Shown here: in pieces, positions 1 to 8,959 of the stretch | Layout of the letters: each line of letters begins with the position of its first letter | Position numbering within the stretch: position 1 is the stretch's first letter | DNA from: Pseudomonas aegrilactucae | Lineage (GTDB): Bacteria; Pseudomonadota; Gammaproteobacteria; Pseudomonadales; Pseudomonadaceae | Reading direction: 5' to 3' | NCBI RefSeq assembly: GCF_019168305.1 | Contig: NZ_JAHTBI010000095.1 | Location: forward strand, 1 to 56,240 | DNA length: 56,240 bases | Notes under the pieces: generated by a model | What the model saw: only the letters and a program-made list of their open reading frames with translations | Database searches by the model: none | What the model was told of the DNA's origin: nothing | Program-made: the position numbers and the translations under genes

Positions 1-61
1 GCCTGCAGGCTCTGCGTTGCCAGCCTTGTTGGCTCGGCGCCCTATCGCGATGAGGCCCCTT

Positions 62-88
62 GTAGGACCCGGCCTCGCCGGCGAAGCT
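62..88. repeat. Degenerate single REP-like sequence
   Basis: A short GC-rich imperfect palindrome (GCCTCGCCGGC core followed by GAAG) resembles a lone REP unit of the putida group. The first ~100 bases of the window otherwise hold no gene that I can support. Confidence 0.35.
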
Positions 89-101
89 CTCGATACACAC
101 C

Positions 102-128
102 TTCAGTTTTGCGCCCCCAGGCCGATGC
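102..128 (+). promoter_or_regulatory. FliA (sigma-28) promoter of the first chemoreceptor gene
   Basis: TTCAGTTT at 102-109, an 11-base spacer and GCCGATGC at 121-128 match the flagellar sigma consensus TAAAGTTT-N11-GCCGATAA at 6 of 8 positions in each half. It lies 51 bases before the ATG, so the receptor is probably expressed with the late flagellar genes. Confidence 0.7.
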
Positions 129-179
129 AATGGCATTAGACCAATAATCCGCCTCGCCTGCCCGCAATGGAGTCACACC

Positions 180-2096
180 ATGTACCGTTGGTTAGCCCAG
201 CATCTGGGTAATGTCAGTGTCACGCTCAAACTCGGCATCGGCTTCAGCGTGGTACTGCTGCTGACCCTGGCCATCACCCTGACCGGCTGGCAGGGCCTCA
301 ATGGCATCACTACCCGCGGCGACACGCTGGGCTCAATCTCCCAGGTGCATCAGACCACCCAGGACCTGCGCATCGCCCGCCAACACTACGAGCGCACCCG
401 CGACGCCGCCAGCGCACAGGCCGTGGAAAAATACCTCGCCGACCTCGAACGCCAACTCAAGGATGTGCAGCAACGCGTAGCCGTCGGTGAAGGCGGCAAC
501 CGCCTGCAACAACAGGCCGAAGCCGCCGAACGCTACCAGCGCGCCTTCGCCGACCTGAAGCAGACCACGCAGGCCCGTGAAACCGCGCGCGAAGCACTGG
601 GCAACAGCGCCGACAAGGCCGCCGCCCTGCTCGCCAAGGTCGAACAAGGCCTGCTGCAAGGTGGCGACATCAACACCTTCGATAACGCCGTACAGGCCAA
701 CAAACTGCTGCAACAGGCGCGCTTCCAGGTACGCGGCTACACCTACAGCGGCAAAGCCGAGTTCCAGCAGACCGCGCTCACCGCCATCGACCAGGCCCTG
801 GCCGTGATCCGCACACTGCCAGCCAAGGTGCCCGCCGAACATGCCGCCAGCCTCGAGGCCGCAGGCCAGGCGCTGAGTGCCTACCGCAACGCCGTGGAAC
901 AGTTCGGCCAGGCGCAGGTAGCCAGCGAGCAGGCCCTCGGGCGCATGGGCGAACAAGGCAGCGTGCTGCTGGACCTCAGCCAGCAACTGACGCAGACCCT
1001 GACCCAGCTGCGCGACGAAGAGTCCAGCCATGCCCAGTCAATGCTCGCCCTGGCCACCGGGCTGGCACTGTTCTTCGGCATCCTCGCCTCGTGGGCCATC
1101 ACCCGCCAGATCGTCGTGCCGCTGCGCTACACCCTCGGCGCCGTCGACCGCATCGCCAGCGGCGATCTGCGCCAGGACCTGAAGATCGAGCGCAGCGACG
1201 AACTCGGCCAGTTGCAGCACAGCATGCAACGCATGACCGTGAACCTGCGCCAACTGATCGGCGGCATCGGCGAGGGTGTGACGCAGATCGCCAGCGCCGC
1301 CGAAGAGCTCTCGGCGGTCACCGAACAGACCAGCGCCGGGGTCAACAATCAAAAGGTCGAGACCGATCAGGTGGCCACCGCCATGAACGAGATGGCCGCC
1401 ACCGTTCAGGAAGTTGCGCGCAACGCCGAGGAAGCCTCCGAAGCCGCCCTGATGGCCGACCAGCAGGCCCGCGAAGGCGACCGTGTGGTGGGTGAAGCCA
1501 TCGCCCAGATCGAGCGCCTGGCCGCCGAGGTCGACCACTCCAGCGAAGCCATGGGCCAGCTCAAGGCCGAAAGCGACAAGATCGGCAGCGTGCTCGACGT
1601 GATCAAGTCGGTGGCCCAGCAGACCAACCTGCTGGCCCTCAACGCCGCCATCGAGGCGGCCCGTGCCGGTGAGGCCGGGCGCGGGTTTGCCGTGGTGGCC
1701 GACGAAGTGCGCAGCCTGGCCCAGCGCACCCAGCAGTCCACCGAAGAGATCGAGGCGCTGATCGCCGGCCTGCAGAATGGCACCCAGCAGGTCGTTACGG
1801 TGATGGACAACAGCCGCAGCCTGACCGGCAGCAGCGTCGAGCTGACGCGCCGCGCCGGCACCTCGCTGGAAACCATCACCCGCACCGTGTCGTCGATCCA
1901 GGCCATGAACCAGCAGATCGCCGCCGCCGCCGAGCAGCAGAGTGCGGTGGCCGAAGAGATCAACCGCAGCGTGATGAACGTGCGCGACGTGTCCGACCAG
2001 ACCAGCGCTGCCAGCGAACAAACCGCCGCGTCCAGCGTCGAGCTGGCGCGCCTGGGCACCCACCTGCAAACCCTCGTGGCCAGGTTCAGCCTGTAA
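180..2096 (+). CDS. Methyl-accepting chemotaxis protein, HBM sensor (receptor A)
   Basis: Transmembrane chemoreceptor of 638 residues that signals to CheA/CheW at the inner membrane. TM1 is about residues 15-36 and a ~250-residue helical periplasmic region follows. TM2 is about 286-308, then HAMP (~306-360) and a long cytoplasmic coiled coil whose conserved tip is near 475-511 (TNLLALNAAIEAARAGEAG). The periplasmic part has LRxxR near 63-67 and RFxxRGY at 181-187, as in helical bimodular (HBM) receptors such as P. putida McpS, which bind organic acids. The ATG has GGAG about 9 bases upstream. It is the first of three tandem paralogues. The exact ligand cannot be read from the sequence. Confidence 0.93.
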   Translation: MYRWLAQHLGNVSVTLKLGIGFSVVLLLTLAITLTGWQGLNGITTRGDTLGSISQVHQTTQDLRIARQHYERTRDAASAQAVEKYLADLERQLKDVQQRVAVGEGGNRLQQQAEAAERYQRAFADLKQTTQARETAREALGNSADKAAALLAKVEQGLLQGGDINTFDNAVQANKLLQQARFQVRGYTYSGKAEFQQTALTAIDQALAVIRTLPAKVPAEHAASLEAAGQALSAYRNAVEQFGQAQVASEQALGRMGEQGSVLLDLSQQLTQTLTQLRDEESSHAQSMLALATGLALFFGILASWAITRQIVVPLRYTLGAVDRIASGDLRQDLKIERSDELGQLQHSMQRMTVNLRQLIGGIGEGVTQIASAAEELSAVTEQTSAGVNNQKVETDQVATAMNEMAATVQEVARNAEEASEAALMADQQAREGDRVVGEAIAQIERLAAEVDHSSEAMGQLKAESDKIGSVLDVIKSVAQQTNLLALNAAIEAARAGEAGRGFAVVADEVRSLAQRTQQSTEEIEALIAGLQNGTQQVVTVMDNSRSLTGSSVELTRRAGTSLETITRTVSSIQAMNQQIAAAAEQQSAVAEEINRSVMNVRDVSDQTSAASEQTAASSVELARLGTHLQTLVARFSL

Positions 2097-2109
2097 GCGA
2101 ACCCCGGGC

Positions 2110-2128
2110 GCCACGCGCAACGCGTGGC
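2110..2128 (+). terminator. Hairpin after receptor A
   Basis: GCCACGCG/CGCGTGGC form a perfect 8-bp stem with a CAA loop, 13 bases after the stop codon. There is no T tract, so this is a possible weak terminator or mRNA 3'-end stabiliser. Confidence 0.4.
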
Positions 2129-2155
2129 ACCCGCCCCCTATGCCCGCCCATCATT

Positions 2156-2210
2156 AAGGGAAATTTCCTACAGCATTTGCAGGTCCAGACCTGCGCACTC
2201 CTGCCGATGA
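2156..2210 (+). promoter_or_regulatory. Conserved upstream block and FliA-like promoter of receptor B
   Basis: The block at 2156-2188 includes the palindrome GGAAATTTCC and matches the block at 4188-4220 at 27 of 33 positions. It runs into TCCAGACC (2184-2191), an 11-base spacer and GCCGATGA (2203-2210). The -10 half is a strong FliA match and the -35 half is weak. The same arrangement precedes receptor C. Confidence 0.55.
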
Positions 2211-2268
2211 GACCGGATTGACCGCGATTCCTTGCGTCGCGATTCATCCAATGTGCCGGAGAGCCACC

Positions 2269-4185
2269 ATGATCCTGAACCAAATGCTGGGCAACCTGAG
2301 TATCAAGTTGAAACTGGGCCTGGGCTTTGCCCTGGTCTTGCTGCTGACGCTGGGCATCGCCCTGGTGGGCTGGGTGACCCTGGACAACCTCGCCGATCGC
2401 AGCGACAAGCTCACCGACATCGGCCGGCTCGACAAGGAAATCCAGGATGTGCGCAACGAGCGCCTGGTCTACGAGCGCAACCTGGACCCGGCCACCGGCA
2501 AACAGATGAGAAAGGAACTGGACGATGTGGCCCAGCGTATCCAGGCCCTGCAACAGCGCCTCAACGTCCCCGAGAACCTCACCCGCCTGCAGCACCAGAC
2601 CGACACGCTGGCGCAGTACCGACGCCTGTTCATCGAGCTGGAACAGGTGGCGCTGAACCGTCAGCAGGCGCGCGAGCGGCTGGGCGGCAGCGCCGACCGC
2701 ACCACCGCCCTGCTCGACCCACTCGAACGCACCCTGCGCGAGGCCGGCAACCTGGGTGGCTTCGCCAGCCTGATCGCGGTCAACCAGCAGATTCAGCAGG
2801 CGCGTTTTCACCTGCGCGGCTACACCTACAGCGGTCGCGCCGAATTCGAACAACCCGCACTGAGCGCCATCGACCAGGCCGCCGCCACCCTGGACGCCCT
2901 GCCCGACAAGCTGCCCGGCAACTACCGCGATACGCTGCTGGGTGCGAGCAGCGCACTGGCCGACTACCGTACTGCGGTGCTGGCGTTCGGCGCCGCGCGC
3001 CAGGCCAGTGACACCCTGCTCGCGCAGCTGGCCCTGCTGGGCGACAGCCTGCTGGTGATCAGCGATGAGCTGACCCTGTCGCAAAGCCAGCTGGTGCACA
3101 CCGAAGCCGTGACCGCCCGCACCACCCTGGGCCTGGCCATCCTGTTCGCACTGCTGCTGGGGATGACGGCGGCCTGGGTCATTACCCGCCAGATCACCAT
3201 CCCGCTCAACGAGACGCTGGGCATGGTCGAGCGCGTGGCGGCCGGCGACCTGGGGCACGACCTGCAGGTACAGCGTCGCGACGAGCTGGGTGATCTGCAA
3301 CGCAGTACCCAGCGCATGACCGTCAGCCTGCGCCGCCTGATCGGCGGCATCGGCGAGGGTGTGACCCAGATCGCCAGCGCGGCCGAACAGCTCTCGGCCG
3401 TCACCGAGCAGACCAGCGCCGGGGTCAACAATCAAAAGGTCGAGACCGACCAGGTGGCCACCGCCATGAACCAGATGGCCGCCACGGTACAGGACGTTGC
3501 GCGCAACGCCGAACAGGCCAGCGTAGCGGCGCAGATAGCCGACCAGCAGGCCGCCGAGGGCGAGCAGGTGGTGGGCAAGGCCATCGCCGAGATCGAACGC
3601 CTGGCCGCCGCGGTCGCGCATTCCACCGAGGCAATGGGCACGCTCAAGAGCGAAAGCGACAAGATCGGCAGCGTGCTCGACGTGATCAAGTCGGTGGCCC
3701 AGCAGACCAACCTGCTGGCGCTCAACGCCGCCATCGAGGCGGCGCGCGCCGGTGAAGCCGGGCGTGGCTTCGCGGTAGTGGCCGATGAGGTACGCAGCCT
3801 GGCCCGGCGCACCCAGGAGTCCACCGAAGAGATCGAAGGCCTGATCGCCGGCCTGCACCGCGGCACCCAGGACGTGTCGGCGATCATGGACAACAGCCGC
3901 GAACTGACGGCCAGCAGCGTCGAACTGACCCGTCGCGCCGGCACGTCGCTGGACACCATCACCAGCACCGTGTCGTCGATCCAGGGCATGAACCAGCAGA
4001 TTGCCACAGCGGCCGAACAACAGAGCGCTGCGGCCGAAGAGATCAACCGCAGCGTGATCAACGTACGCGACATCTGCGACCAGACCAGCGCCGCCAGCGA
4101 ACAGACCGCCACCGCCAGCATCGAACTGGCGCGCCTGGGCACGCACCTGCAGACGCTGGTAAGCGCATTCAAACTTCCCACTTAA
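2269..4185 (+). CDS. Methyl-accepting chemotaxis protein, HBM sensor (receptor B)
   Basis: A second chemoreceptor, also 638 residues when started at the ATG at 2269. This start has GGAGAG at 2258-2263, and the product then begins like receptor A; an upstream in-frame ATG at 2218 lacks this context. Layout: TM1 ~12-35, HBM-type helical sensor, TM2 near 286-308, HAMP, methylation helices and signalling tip. RNERLVY (62-68) and ARFHLRGYTYSG (178-189) match receptor A. Parts of the cytoplasmic region are nearly identical to receptor A in DNA (around 1336-1362 and 3418-3444), which supports tandem duplication. The ligand is unknown; by family, organic acids are the first candidates. Confidence 0.92.
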   Translation: MILNQMLGNLSIKLKLGLGFALVLLLTLGIALVGWVTLDNLADRSDKLTDIGRLDKEIQDVRNERLVYERNLDPATGKQMRKELDDVAQRIQALQQRLNVPENLTRLQHQTDTLAQYRRLFIELEQVALNRQQARERLGGSADRTTALLDPLERTLREAGNLGGFASLIAVNQQIQQARFHLRGYTYSGRAEFEQPALSAIDQAAATLDALPDKLPGNYRDTLLGASSALADYRTAVLAFGAARQASDTLLAQLALLGDSLLVISDELTLSQSQLVHTEAVTARTTLGLAILFALLLGMTAAWVITRQITIPLNETLGMVERVAAGDLGHDLQVQRRDELGDLQRSTQRMTVSLRRLIGGIGEGVTQIASAAEQLSAVTEQTSAGVNNQKVETDQVATAMNQMAATVQDVARNAEQASVAAQIADQQAAEGEQVVGKAIAEIERLAAAVAHSTEAMGTLKSESDKIGSVLDVIKSVAQQTNLLALNAAIEAARAGEAGRGFAVVADEVRSLARRTQESTEEIEGLIAGLHRGTQDVSAIMDNSRELTASSVELTRRAGTSLDTITSTVSSIQGMNQQIATAAEQQSAAAEEINRSVINVRDICDQTSAASEQTATASIELARLGTHLQTLVSAFKLPT

Positions 4186-4187
4186 AT

Positions 4188-4242
4188 ACGGGAATTTTCC
4201 TACGACACATGCAGGTCCAGCTCTGCCGCCGATGGCCGATGA
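4188..4242 (+). promoter_or_regulatory. Conserved upstream block and FliA-like promoter of receptor C
   Basis: A GGGAATTTTCC block at 4190-4200 copies the block upstream of receptor B. TCCAGCTC (4216-4223), an 11-base spacer and GCCGATGA (4235-4242) form a FliA-like promoter with a good -10 and a poor -35. The ATG is 62 bases further on. Confidence 0.55.
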
Positions 4243-4304
4243 GCAGTGATGGGCGCGCCCGGTTTGACCCGGGCGCTATCGCCTAAACCTCACCGGAGAT
4301 CGTC

Positions 4305-6260
4305 ATGCTCGCACCGCTGTCTCGCTTGCTGAACAACATGAGTGTCAGGCTGAAACTGACCCTGGGCTTTGCCATTGTGTTGCTGCTTACGCTGGCAACC
4401 ACCTTCGGTGGCTGGAAGGCGCTGAACGAATCGATCGACAGTTCCGAGCGCCTGTCCGAAATTGCCCGCGTCAACGATATCAGTCGTGACCTGCGTGCCG
4501 AGCGGATCACCTTCAGGGTGCTGGCCGACAGCGTGAGCCGCGATGGCATCGCCCAGGCGCTGGGCGGCCTCGACAGCCTGCTGCAGCAGATGCTGGAGCA
4601 TTTCAGTGCCGCCGAGGACCGCCAGCGTGTCAGCGACAGCCTGGAGATTGTGCGCAGCTACAAGGCGGGCTTCGCCGACCTGCTGGTAGCCGTCGAGGCG
4701 CGCCAGACGCTGTTCAAGGCCCTGGAGGCCGAGGAGCAACGTCTGAGCGGTGCCACCGATGCGCTGGAGCAGCGTCTGCTGCGCAGTATCGACCCACAGC
4801 AATCGGGCGATCGCCAGAACCGGGCGCTCACACACCAGGCTGCACTGGAGCGACACCTGGACAATGCCATGCAACAGAGCCGTCTGCCGGCCTACACCTT
4901 CGAGCCGATGAGCGCCTTCGCGCACGTCGGCGCCACCTCGCTGGCGGAGGCCAGGGCCGCCATGGGCCAGCTCGACCAGGTGCTGAGCGGCCTCGGCCAG
5001 CGCAACAACCGCGAACTGCAAGCAACCGCCGCTGCACTGACGCAGTACAGCAGCGCCCTGAACCACTACGCGCAAAAGGCAATGGCCGTCGAGGCCCTGC
5101 AAAACACCCTGGAGACCCTGGGCAACCGCCTGCGCGATACCAGTCGCGTGCTCAGCGAGCGTCAGACCCTGGAACGCGACCGCGAGGCGCAGGCCGCACG
5201 CACGGTCATCAGTGCCCTGGCGGCGTTGGCGCTGCTGATCGGTGTGCTGGCGGCGTGGGTGATCACCGAACAGATCACCGCCCCCCTGAAGCTGACCCTG
5301 GCGGCAGCCCAGCGCATTGCCCAGGGCGACTTGCGCGGCGACCTGCGGGTCAGGCGACACGATGAACTGGGCCAGTTGCAGAACAGCATGCAGGCCATGA
5401 GCACGAGCCTGCGCGAGCTGATCGGCGGGATTGGCCAGGGGGCCGAGCAACTGGCGTCGGCGGTGGCCCAGCTGTCGACAGTGGCCGAGCAGACCCAGGC
5501 GGTGGTCGGCAGCCAGCGTGACGAAACCGACCAGGTGGCCACGGCAATGAACCAGATGACCGCTACCGTGCTGGAAGTGGCGCGCAATGCCGAATTTGCG
5601 TCCGAGGCGGCCACGGTGGCCGACGCGCAGTCGCGCCAGGGCGATGAGGTGGTCAACGCAGCCATCGGGCAGATCGAGCAGTTGGCCGAGCAGGTCGACC
5701 GTTCCATGGAGGCGATGCACACCCTGGCAGGCGAGAGCGAACGGATCGGCAGCATCCTGGTGGTGATCAAGTCGGTGTCGGAGCAGACCAACCTGCTGGC
5801 GCTCAATGCGGCCATCGAAGCGGCGCGGGCCGGTGAGGCCGGGCGCGGGTTTGCGGTGGTGGCCGACGAGGTGCGCGGGCTGGCCCAGCGCACCCAGCAG
5901 TCCACCGAAGAGATCGAGGCGTTGATCCAGAACCTGCACAGCGGCACGGCGCAGGTGGTGTCACTGCTCGACAGCAGCCGTGCGCTGACGCGTGACAGTG
6001 TCGAGCTGAGCCGTCGGGCAGGGGCTGCGCTGGGCCAGATCACCGCGACGGTGTCGAGCATCCAGGGCATGAACCAGCAGATCGCCACGGCCAGTGAAGA
6101 GCAGAGCTCGGTGGCCGAGGAGATCAACCGCAATGTGATGACGGTGCGCGATATTGCCGATCAGACCTCGACGGCGAGCGAGCAGACCGCGGCGTCGAGT
6201 GTGGAGCTGGCGCGACTGGGCGCGCATTTGCAGACGCTGGTGGGGCGGTTCAGCCTGTAG
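4305..6260 (+). CDS. Methyl-accepting chemotaxis protein, diverged HBM-like sensor (receptor C)
   Basis: Third tandem chemoreceptor, 651 residues, with GGAG about 9 bases before the ATG. TM1 is about 17-37 and a helical periplasmic domain, TM2, HAMP and the canonical signalling tip follow. The cytoplasmic part is very like receptors A and B, but the sensor has diverged. LRAER is kept at 63-67, while the ARFxxRGYTYSG helix of A and B is replaced around 190-200 by QSRLPAYTFEP, losing the RGY core. It therefore probably senses something different. It ends at a REP doublet and faces the ABC transporter operon. Confidence 0.92.
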   Translation: MLAPLSRLLNNMSVRLKLTLGFAIVLLLTLATTFGGWKALNESIDSSERLSEIARVNDISRDLRAERITFRVLADSVSRDGIAQALGGLDSLLQQMLEHFSAAEDRQRVSDSLEIVRSYKAGFADLLVAVEARQTLFKALEAEEQRLSGATDALEQRLLRSIDPQQSGDRQNRALTHQAALERHLDNAMQQSRLPAYTFEPMSAFAHVGATSLAEARAAMGQLDQVLSGLGQRNNRELQATAAALTQYSSALNHYAQKAMAVEALQNTLETLGNRLRDTSRVLSERQTLERDREAQAARTVISALAALALLIGVLAAWVITEQITAPLKLTLAAAQRIAQGDLRGDLRVRRHDELGQLQNSMQAMSTSLRELIGGIGQGAEQLASAVAQLSTVAEQTQAVVGSQRDETDQVATAMNQMTATVLEVARNAEFASEAATVADAQSRQGDEVVNAAIGQIEQLAEQVDRSMEAMHTLAGESERIGSILVVIKSVSEQTNLLALNAAIEAARAGEAGRGFAVVADEVRGLAQRTQQSTEEIEALIQNLHSGTAQVVSLLDSSRALTRDSVELSRRAGAALGQITATVSSIQGMNQQIATASEEQSSVAEEINRNVMTVRDIADQTSTASEQTAASSVELARLGAHLQTLVGRFSL

Positions 6261-6276
6261 TGCACTTGCGGGCCTC

Positions 6277-6358
6277 TTCGCTGGCAAGCCAGCTCCCACA
6301 GGTTTGTCGCTGCTCTTGAGGACAGCGCAGTATTTGTGGGAGCTGGCTTGCCAGCGAA
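6277..6358. repeat. REP doublet (REPIN-like) 1
   Basis: Two inverted 24-base REP copies (TTCGCTGGCAAGCC... and its complement) are separated by a 34-base spacer at 6301-6334. It sits between the convergent receptor C and ABC ATPase genes. The spacer is an inverted relative of that of doublet 2, with one indel. Confidence 0.9.
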
Positions 6359-6371
6359 GGCCGCGCCGCGG

Positions 6372-7115
6372 TTACAGCACCTGGCGCAGGAACGCCTGGG
6401 CGCGCAGGTCCTTGGGCGCGGTAAAGAACTGCTCTGGCGGCGAGTCCTCCAGCAACTTGCCATGGTCGAAGAACAGCACCCGGTCCGCCACTTCGCGGGC
6501 AAAGCCCATCTCGTGGGTCACGCAGACCATGGTCATGCCTTCCAGGGCCAGGGTCTTCATCACGTCCAGCACTTCACCCACCATCTCCGGGTCCAGCGCC
6601 GAGGTCGGCTCGTCGAACAGCATCACCTTGGGGTCCATCGCCAGCGCACGGGCAATCGCCACGCGCTGCTGCTGGCCACCGGACAGGCGCGACGGGAACT
6701 CGTTGGCCTTCTGCGCGATACCGACCTTCTCCAGCAACGCCCGCGCCTTGCTCTCGCGCTCGGCCTTGCCGCGCTTGCGCACCACCTTCTGCGCCAGGCA
6801 CAGGTTCTCCAGCACAGTCATGTGCGGGAACAGGTTGAAATGCTGGAACACCATGCCGACCTCACGCCGGTAGGCGTTCACGTCGGTCCTGGGGTCGGCC
6901 AGTTGCAGGCCGTCGATGGCCACGGTGCCTTCATCGAACGCCTCCAGGCCATTGAGGCAACGCAGGAAGGTCGACTTGCCCGACCCGGACGGGCCCAGCA
7001 CCACCAGCACTTCACCCTTGGCCACGTGGGTGCTGACGTGATCGACCGCACGCACCACCTGCCCACGGGTGTCGAAGACTTTCACCAGATCACGGACTTC
7101 AATCACTTTGCGCAA
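6372..7115 (-). CDS. Polar amino-acid ABC transporter, ATP-binding subunit
   Basis: Cytoplasmic ATPase of 247 residues that powers import. Walker A is GPSGSGKST at 41-49, the Q-loop is near 91, the signature LSGGQQQR is at 144-151 and Walker B (VMLFDEP) at 164-170, followed by the H-loop in VCVTHEMGF. The sequence is of the GlnQ/HisP type. It overlaps the permease gene by 17 bases, so the two are translationally linked. Gene order on the minus strand is binding protein, permease, ATPase. The substrate is not evident; a polar amino acid is the family expectation. Confidence 0.93.
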   Translation of the reverse strand: MRKVIEVRDLVKVFDTRGQVVRAVDHVSTHVAKGEVLVVLGPSGSGKSTFLRCLNGLEAFDEGTVAIDGLQLADPRTDVNAYRREVGMVFQHFNLFPHMTVLENLCLAQKVVRKRGKAERESKARALLEKVGIAQKANEFPSRLSGGQQQRVAIARALAMDPKVMLFDEPTSALDPEMVGEVLDVMKTLALEGMTMVCVTHEMGFAREVADRVLFFDHGKLLEDSPPEQFFTAPKDLRAQAFLRQVL

Positions 7116-8061
7116 GCCTCCGCTCGAGCCGGCTGGCGATATGCGACAGCGGCAGGTTGATCAGCAGGTACAGCCCGGCGACGCAGAACCAGATCTCGAA
7201 GGACGAGAACGAGGTGGTGATCGCTTCGCGGCCGCTCTTGGTCAGCTCGGTGATGGCGATCACCGACACCAGCGAGGTGTCCTTGACCAGGCTGATGAAC
7301 TGCCCGGCCAGCGGCGGCAGCACGCGCTTGAACGCCTGCGGCAGCACCACGTGGCGCATCGACTGCCCGGCACTCAGGCCCAGCGAACGTGCCGCCTCAC
7401 CCTGCCCCTTGGCAATCGACTGCACCCCGGCGCGCACGATCTCGGCCACGTAGGCACCGGTGAACAGCGCCAGCGCCGCCACCCCGGCAAACTCGCGGGA
7501 CAGGTTGAGCACCGTACCGATGAAGAAGTAGAAGATGAAGATCTGCACCAGCAAGGGTGTGCCGCGTACCAGCTCGACGTACACCGTCGACAGGTCGCGC
7601 AGGGTCGGGTTGCTCGACAACCGGCAAAGGCCTGCGAACAAGCCGATCACCAGGCCCAGCACGCCGGCCGCCACGGATATCCACACGGTGGTGAACAAGC
7701 CCCAGGCCAGCGGGCCTGCCGCCCACTCGTGGGTCACGCCGATCAGGTCGCCTTCGGCCACGTCGTCGCCACGGGACAGTTGCAGGCTGGCCTGCTCGAC
7801 CTCCAGCACCTGCTCGGCGCCGCTTTCGTCACGCAGGGTGACGCGAGCCATGTCGCCCTTGCGCTCGATCGCCTCCAGGGTGCCGTTCTCGGCCGCGCGC
7901 TGGGCCACTTCGGCATGGTAGGCGAAGTACTGCGGCACACGGTTCCAGCGCCACTCGTAGGAAATCACCGAGGTCGCGTAGTACAGGCTCAGCGCCAGGC
8001 CGATCAGGACCAGCGCGGTCAGCCCGTGCCAGGGCCACTGGGCTTTGTTGTGTTTGATCAC
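7099..8061 (-). CDS. Polar amino-acid ABC transporter, permease subunit (HisM/GlnP type)
   Basis: Inner-membrane permease of 320 residues. The EAA loop that docks the ATPase is visible (GEAARSLGLSAGQSMRHVVLPQAF). The protein is longer than the usual 220-250 residues: after a first membrane helix (about 12-32) there is a ~75-residue, mostly hydrophilic stretch before the standard core begins near WGLFTTVWISVAAG. This extra part is probably periplasmic. One complete permease gene is present, so the channel is presumably a homodimer. Confidence 0.9.
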   Translation of the reverse strand: MIKHNKAQWPWHGLTALVLIGLALSLYYATSVISYEWRWNRVPQYFAYHAEVAQRAAENGTLEAIERKGDMARVTLRDESGAEQVLEVEQASLQLSRGDDVAEGDLIGVTHEWAAGPLAWGLFTTVWISVAAGVLGLVIGLFAGLCRLSSNPTLRDLSTVYVELVRGTPLLVQIFIFYFFIGTVLNLSREFAGVAALALFTGAYVAEIVRAGVQSIAKGQGEAARSLGLSAGQSMRHVVLPQAFKRVLPPLAGQFISLVKDTSLVSVIAITELTKSGREAITTSFSSFEIWFCVAGLYLLINLPLSHIASRLERRLAQSD

Positions 8062-8083
8062 GAGGGTACTTCCGTAAAAGCGA

Positions 8084-8106
8084 ACGCGCAGGGCCAGCCT
8101 GCGCGT
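8084..8106 (-). terminator. Intercistronic hairpin in the ABC operon
   Basis: ACGCGCAGG/CCTGCGCGT form a perfect 9-bp stem with a 5-base loop between the binding-protein and permease genes. Such hairpins commonly keep binding-protein mRNA above permease mRNA. There is no T tract, so read-through is expected. Confidence 0.55.
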
Positions 8107-8137
8107 CGGGTTTCAAGCCGGGCCTTGGGCGGCGGCC

Positions 8138-8941
8138 TTATTCCATGTCCTTCTGCCAGGCGGTGTCCTTGAACCACTTGTCGTGGATTCGATCGTAGGT
8201 ACCGTCATGCTTGATCTGGTGCAGGAAGTTGTTGATGAAGTTCAGGCTGTCGTAGTCGCCTTTCTTCAGGCCGAAGGCCAGCGGTTCGAAGGTGAACGGC
8301 TTGTCGAGGAACAGCAGCTTGCCGGCACCGGCCTTGTTCACCGCCACCACGTTGTAGGGCGCGTCGTAGACGAAGGCGTCGGCCTTGCCGTTGACCACGT
8401 CCATCACCGCTTCCTGCTCGTTGTCGTAGCCGTGGTACTTGGCCTTGCCGATCAGCTTCTTGGCGACCATCTCGCCCGTGGTGCCCAGCTTGGAGGTCAG
8501 GCGGTACTTCTCGTTGTTCAGGTCTTTGTAGGACTTGATCTCGTCAGCCAGTTCCTTGCGGATCAGCAGGGTCTGGCCGACCACGATGAAGGGTTCGCTG
8601 AAGTTGAGCTTGAGGTTGCGTTCCTGGGTCAGGGTCATGCCGCTGCCGATCATGTCGAACTTGTCGGTCATGAGGGCCGGGATGATGCCGTCGTAGGCGG
8701 TGGAGACCATCTCCAGCTTGACGCCCATGGACTTGGCCATGGCCTTGAGGATATCGACTTCGAAGCCGATGATCTCGCCGCGTTTGTTGGTCATCTGGAA
8801 CGGCATGTAGGTAGGGTCCATGCCTACGCGCAAGGTGCCGCGCTTGACCGCGTCATCGATTGCACCGGCTGCCTGTGCGGCGTTGACCGCCACCAGTGCC
8901 GCGACGCCGATCATCAGCATCGACAGATACTTCTTCATCAT
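8138..8941 (-). CDS. Amino-acid ABC transporter, periplasmic binding protein
   Basis: Family 3 solute-binding protein of about 267 residues. The signal peptide has a basic start (MMKKYLS), a hydrophobic core and a likely cut after AQA near residue 24. The mature part shows typical elements: LRVGMDPTYMPF, GEIIGFEVDILKAMAK, DMIGSGMTLTQER and GKADAFVYD. The start is ATG at 8941 or 8938; a GTG at 8944 is also in frame, and GGGGGA lies about 10 bases upstream. First gene of the three-gene import operon. Ligand unknown. Confidence 0.92.
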   Translation of the reverse strand: MMKKYLSMLMIGVAALVAVNAAQAAGAIDDAVKRGTLRVGMDPTYMPFQMTNKRGEIIGFEVDILKAMAKSMGVKLEMVSTAYDGIIPALMTDKFDMIGSGMTLTQERNLKLNFSEPFIVVGQTLLIRKELADEIKSYKDLNNEKYRLTSKLGTTGEMVAKKLIGKAKYHGYDNEQEAVMDVVNGKADAFVYDAPYNVVAVNKAGAGKLLFLDKPFTFEPLAFGLKKGDYDSLNFINNFLHQIKHDGTYDRIHDKWFKDTAWQKDME

Positions 8942-8959
8942 CACCAGATCCCCCAGCAG

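Noticed and set aside
2086..4146. 686-codon minus-strand frame opposite receptor B
   Set aside because: Gly/His-rich antisense of the chemoreceptor signalling region; the same artefact recurs opposite receptors A and C.
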